From the NCBI GenBank assembly GCA_013911345.1, contig JACETJ010000001.1, positions 1 to 28,955 of the forward strand: a DNA stretch of 28,955 bases, written 5' to 3'. Positions 26,156 through 28,955 of the stretch are shown piece by piece (position 1 is the stretch's first letter; each line of letters begins with the position of its first letter). The stretch comes from Congregibacter sp. (GTDB lineage Bacteria > Pseudomonadota > Gammaproteobacteria > Pseudomonadales > Halieaceae). The position numbers and the translations under genes were made by a program. The notes beneath the pieces are model-generated. The model did no database searches and had not been told where the DNA came from. It saw nothing but the letters and a program-made list of their open reading frames with translations.

Positions 26156-27055
26156 ATGCCAGTTGAGGGGGTTTATCCCACGATAGAGGACACGGTGGGC
26201 GGTACGCCCTTAGTGCGCTTGCAGCGCATACCCGGTGAGACCACTAATACCATTCTCGGAAAGCTCGAGGGTAATAATCCAGCGGGTTCCGTGAAAGACC
26301 GGCCTGCCATGAACATGATTCGTGAGGCGGAAAATCGCGGTGCCATATCGCCTGGGGCCACGCTTATTGAGGCGACCAGTGGCAACACCGGAATTGCTCT
26401 GGCGATGGCAGCGGCGGTTAAGGGCTACGCGCTGAAGCTTATTATGCCGAGCAACCAAAGCGAAGAGCGTAAAGGGGCTATGCGCGCGTACGGAGCTGAG
26501 TTGATTGAAGTCACGCCAGAGCAGGGCATGGAGGGTGCTCGTGATCTAGCGTTGCGGCTGCAAGCTCAAGGCGAAGGCTTGGTGTTGAATCAGTTCGCGA
26601 ACCCGGATAACCCGGGCGGGCATTATGCGACGACGGGTTCAGAAATATGGGAGCAAACAGGCGGCAGGGTGACGCACTTTGTCTCCTCAATGGGTACCAC
26701 GGGTACGATCATGGGGGTCTCTCGTTTTCTTAAACAGCAAAACCCCGACATCCAAATTGTCGGCCTGCAGCCCACCGATGGATCGCAAATTCCCGGGATC
26801 CGCCGCTGGCCGGCTGCGTACTTGCCTGATATCTACCAAGCCGAACGGGTTGACCGGGTGATGGATATCAGCCAAGCCGAGTCAGAGGAGATGATGAGGC
26901 GCTTGGCCAGAGAAGAAGGGCTTTTTGCGGGTGTTTCGTCAGGCGGAGCAATAGCGGCGGCGTTGAGGCTCAGCGTAGAGGTGGAAAAGGCGACTATCGT
27001 GGCCATCATTTGTGATCGTGGTGATCGCTACCTTTCTACCGGCGTTTTTTCATGA
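26156..27055 (+). CDS. cysM: Cysteine synthase B (O-acetylserine sulfhydrylase B)
   Basis: A 299-residue pyridoxal-phosphate enzyme that makes cysteine from O-acetylserine and sulfide or thiosulfate. The PLP lysine is K47 in N-N-P-A-G-S-V-K-D-R-P, the phosphate loop is S-G-N-T-G-I-A-L-A, and a second loop is G-T-T-G-T-I-M-G. The N-terminus Y-P-T-I-E-D-T-V-G-G-T-P-L-V-R-L and the R-R-W-P-A-A-Y-L-P segment favour CysM over CysK. The ATG at 26156 has GGAG nine bases upstream; earlier in-frame starts back to 26081 would add unlike residues. A TATACT at 26104-26109 could be its -10, with no good -35. Confidence 0.94.
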   Translation: MPVEGVYPTIEDTVGGTPLVRLQRIPGETTNTILGKLEGNNPAGSVKDRPAMNMIREAENRGAISPGATLIEATSGNTGIALAMAAAVKGYALKLIMPSNQSEERKGAMRAYGAELIEVTPEQGMEGARDLALRLQAQGEGLVLNQFANPDNPGGHYATTGSEIWEQTGGRVTHFVSSMGTTGTIMGVSRFLKQQNPDIQIVGLQPTDGSQIPGIRRWPAAYLPDIYQAERVDRVMDISQAESEEMMRRLAREEGLFAGVSSGGAIAAALRLSVEVEKATIVAIICDRGDRYLSTGVFS

Positions 27056-27146
27056 CGCCGGATTCACAGATTCGGCGCTCACTGTAGCGCGCGAAGCTGC
27101 TTGATTGACGCGCGCATTCAGCCTAACCAATAGAGCAGAGGTAGAG

Positions 27147-27977
27147 ATGAGCAAAGAATCCATTTCGTCTGGAAGTGCTGTCGAAGGTCTGCTTGAGATC
27201 ATGCGAGCTCTTCGAGATCCCGTGACTGGGTGCCCTTGGGATCTCCGGCAGGATTTTGACTCGATCGTGCCGTTCACCATTGAGGAAACATACGAGTTGG
27301 CTGCCGCTATTGCGGCTAAAGACCCGGCACAGATTTGTGATGAGTTGGGTGATGTGCTTTTTCAGGTGGTCTTTTATGCACAAATCGCTAGCGAGAAATC
27401 CCTGTTTGACTTTGCTGATGTGGCGAGCGCCATTTCCGCGAAGTTGGTGCGTCGACACCCACATGTGTTCGATGCGCAGGGTGAGGTCCCGGTAACCGAG
27501 ACGGAGGTCAAGGAGCGCTGGGAGGCCATTAAAGAGCAAGAGCGGTCGCTTAAGAATCAAAATGGCATCCTCGACGATGTGCCTCTGGCCCTGCCGTCTC
27601 TGAGCCGCGCCCAAAAGTTGCAAAAACGGGCTGCCGCTGTGGGATTTGATTGGCCAGATCTTGCTGGAGTTTTTGCTAAGGTCGAGGAAGAAATAGCCGA
27701 GTTGGAAGAGGCGGTTGAGCAGGGCGATGCGGTCGCGATCGAGGACGAAGTTGGCGATGTATTTCTTACAGTAGTGAACTTGGCAAGGCATCTCAACGTA
27801 GACGCCGAGGCAGCGGTGCGAAAAGCCAACTCGCGGTTTGAGAGTCGGTTTCAATTGATGGAGATCGCCTCGGAGGCGGATGGGAGTCGGCTCCGTGATG
27901 AAGACCCCGGTCTGCTGGAGCAGCGCTGGCAGACTGCCAAGCAGCAGTTGGCTTCTAATGTGCCCCCGGGGGAGTAA
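27147..27977 (+). CDS. mazG: Nucleoside triphosphate pyrophosphohydrolase MazG
   Basis: A 276-residue protein with two tandem MazG domains that hydrolyses NTPs to NMPs and pyrophosphate. In E. coli it lowers ppGpp-linked responses and clears aberrant nucleotides. The first domain has the metal-binding E-E-x-x-E-type motif (I-E-E-T-Y-E-L) and D-E-L-G-D-V-L-F-Q; the second has V-E-E-E-I-A-E-L-E-E-A and D-E-V-G-D-V-F-L-T. The ATG at 27147 has GAGG five bases upstream. In E. coli and Pseudomonas mazG lies next to relA; relA is absent here between cysM and mazG. Confidence 0.95.
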   Translation: MSKESISSGSAVEGLLEIMRALRDPVTGCPWDLRQDFDSIVPFTIEETYELAAAIAAKDPAQICDELGDVLFQVVFYAQIASEKSLFDFADVASAISAKLVRRHPHVFDAQGEVPVTETEVKERWEAIKEQERSLKNQNGILDDVPLALPSLSRAQKLQKRAAAVGFDWPDLAGVFAKVEEEIAELEEAVEQGDAVAIEDEVGDVFLTVVNLARHLNVDAEAAVRKANSRFESRFQLMEIASEADGSRLRDEDPGLLEQRWQTAKQQLASNVPPGE

Positions 27978-28079
27978 TTCTAGCGGTGCGGCTTCAGCTT
28001 GCGGCGCGTACGATGCCTGTGTAGCGTAGACGGGGTTTATCGCCAATACCTGATAAGCCTTTAATAAGAGATCCAGATT

Positions 28080-28715
28080 ATGCGCATCATCCTCCTTGGT
28101 CCCCCTGGCGCGGGAAAGGGCACCCAAGCCCAGTTCATTTGCGAGCACTTTGCGATCCCACAAATTTCGACGGGTGACATGCTGAGGGCGGCTGTTGCCG
28201 CGGGTAGCCCGCTAGGGCAGCAAGCCAAAGCCATCATGGACTCCGGTGGATTGGTATCAGACGATATTATCGTTGGGCTGGTGAAAGAACGGCTAGCAGA
28301 GCCGGATTGCAGGGATGGCTGTTTATTCGATGGCTTTCCTCGAACCATTCCGCAAGCTCAGGCTATGGTGGACGAGGGAATTGCGATCGACCACGTATTG
28401 GAGATCACTGTTTCAGATGACGAAATCATCAAGCGACTTAGTGGCAGGAGAGTTCATCCTGGATCTGGCCGGGTTTACCACGTGGATTACAACCCGCCAC
28501 AGCAAGCTGGGATCGACGACGACACGGGCGAGGCATTGATACAACGAGATGATGATCAAGAAGGTACGATCCGAAACAGGCTGGCGGTGTATCACGACCA
28601 AACGCGTCCACTTGTTGATTTCTATCGTGACTTGAATGGAGTGCAGTACCATCAGTTGGATGGAGTGGGTGCCGTGGATGCGATTACGACCCACATAATG
28701 ACGGTGTTGGGATAG
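28080..28715 (+). CDS. adk: Adenylate kinase
   Basis: A 211-residue enzyme interconverting ATP + AMP and 2 ADP. The P-loop G-P-P-G-A-G-K-G-T is at residues 7-15, the AMP site I-S-T-G-D-M-L-R follows, and the F-D-G-F-P-R-T motif is near 83-89. The long LID domain is complete but carries no Cys4 zinc site ([13 protein letters not shown]), as usual in Gram-negative bacteria. The ATG at 28080 is preceded by a purine-rich stretch. The 102-base gap from mazG probably contains its own promoter, which I could not locate. Confidence 0.97.
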   Translation: MRIILLGPPGAGKGTQAQFICEHFAIPQISTGDMLRAAVAAGSPLGQQAKAIMDSGGLVSDDIIVGLVKERLAEPDCRDGCLFDGFPRTIPQAQAMVDEGIAIDHVLEITVSDDEIIKRLSGRRVHPGSGRVYHVDYNPPQQAGIDDDTGEALIQRDDDQEGTIRNRLAVYHDQTRPLVDFYRDLNGVQYHQLDGVGAVDAITTHIMTVLG

Positions 28716-28788
28716 GTAGTAATTGCTTGTCATCAAATATAAAGCTTGATAGCGTTTGACTTGAGGCTGGGCACACTAGGAGGGACTC

Positions 28789-28955
28789 ATGGCCGCTGCG
28801 AAGAAAGCAACAAAGAAAAAACCCGCTGCTAAGAAAAAAGTAGCAGCAAAGAAGAAGGCTCCTGCCAAGAAGAAGGCAGCAGCAAAGAAGAAGGCTCCTG
28901 CCAAGAAGAAGGCAGCAGCTAAGAAGAAGGCTCCTGCCAAGAAGAAGGCAGCAGC
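28789..28955 (+). CDS. Lysine-rich histone-H1-like protein (3' partial)
   Basis: An ATG at 28789 with a near-ideal AGGAGGG four bases upstream opens a frame that runs off the right edge (at least 55 residues, no stop). The product begins MAAAKKATKKK and consists almost entirely of Lys, Ala and Pro in K-K-K-A-P-A and K-K-K-A-A-A units. This resembles the C-terminal tail of histone H1 and bacterial H1-like proteins such as AlgP of Pseudomonas or Hc1-type proteins, which bind DNA nonspecifically. The N-terminus seen has no folded domain. Whether another domain follows beyond the window is unknown. A nucleoid-associated role is inferred from composition only. Confidence 0.85.
   Translation, partial: MAAAKKATKKKPAAKKKVAAKKKAPAKKKAAAKKKAPAKKKAAAKKKAPAKKKAA
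28849..28955 (+). repeat. Tandem 36-base coding repeat
   Basis: Three consecutive 36-base units (28849-28884, 28885-28920, 28921-28955 with one base cut off) differ only in the last base of a unit (A or T). Each encodes K-K-K-A-P-A-K-K-K-A-A-A. The codons before the array encode similar peptides but with different codons (AAA, GTA, GCA), so the exact units look recently duplicated. The array may continue past the window. Confidence 0.95.

Noticed and set aside
27056..27115. Two hairpins after cysM (27056-27077 and 27087-27115) as a terminator
   Set aside because: The stems are 7 bp and neither is followed by a T-run; the second has a 15-base loop. They may be chance GC palindromes, so no terminator is claimed.
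27123..28163. A 346-codon open frame on the minus strand opposite mazG and the start of adk
   Set aside because: It lies entirely antisense to mazG and the start of adk, both of which have complete family motifs, and its composition (low-complexity Leu/Gln/Arg) matches no family I know. Long antisense frames are common in GC-rich genes.
28716..28788. Promoter for the H1-like gene (TTGTCA at 28727 or TTGACT at 28756)
   Set aside because: Neither has a recognisable -10 at 16-18 bases. TATAAA at 28738-28743 lacks a matching -35. I could not choose one.
28849..28955. Regular 36-base repeats as a CRISPR array
   Set aside because: The repeats are directly adjacent with no spacers, and they are in frame with a start codon and strong ribosome-binding site. 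They encode a Lys/Ala/Pro tail.

Overview
The window looks like chromosomal core-genome DNA from a moderately GC-rich gammaproteobacterium. Three things support this: the blocks pepA-holC-valS divergent from lptF-lptG, ygfZ divergent from sdhE with nadB next, and the colinear run rpoE-rseA-rseB-rseC-mucD-lepA-lepB-DUF4845-rnc-era-recO, which matches the order known from Pseudomonas (algU-mucABCD...recO). The very tight packing, frequent GTG/TTG starts and an AlgP-like Lys/Ala/Pro repeat protein would suit a compact marine lineage such as the OM60/NOR5 (Halieaceae) relatives. That placement is an inference; no marker here proves it. There is no tRNA, rRNA, insertion sequence, prophage or CRISPR array, and no gene-free stretch exceeds about 160 bases.

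Layout. (1) 1-1193: the 3' part of an exported TPR/TonB-C-like protein, abutting tail to tail a leftward run (6910 to 1194) of pepA, holC, valS, a cold-shock protein and a class I methyltransferase. (2) 7016-9179: lptF-lptG, the permease pair of the LPS exporter, divergent from pepA. (3) 9193-13525: an RDD membrane protein (-), bolA-trhO (+), a secreted trypsin-like protease (-), rarD and ung (+). (4) 13495-16346: ygfZ (-), sdhE (+), nadB (-). (5) 16412-26079: the envelope-stress locus, starting with a near-perfect sigma-E type promoter before rpoE, then its anti-sigma module (rseA, rseB, rseC), the periplasmic protease mucD, and housekeeping genes lepA, lepB, a DUF4845 membrane protein, rnc, era and recO. 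(6) 26156-28715: cysM, mazG and adk. (7) 28789-end: a lysine-rich histone-H1-like protein built from 36-base repeats, cut off by the window edge.

Functionally the window is dominated by envelope biogenesis and surveillance (LptFG, sigma-E regulon, MucD, signal peptidase), translation and RNA processing (ValRS, LepA, RNase III, Era, TrhO), and iron-sulfur/flavin assembly (BolA, YgfZ, SdhE). Most genes are recognisable and ordinary. The less ordinary points are: all five convergent gene pairs have essentially no intergenic space (two overlap by 31-33 bases), a hairpin covers the ribosome-binding site of the methyltransferase gene, a small secreted serine protease has no clear partner, and the H1-like repeat tract is nearly perfect at DNA level. 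I found no convincing novel multi-gene system.
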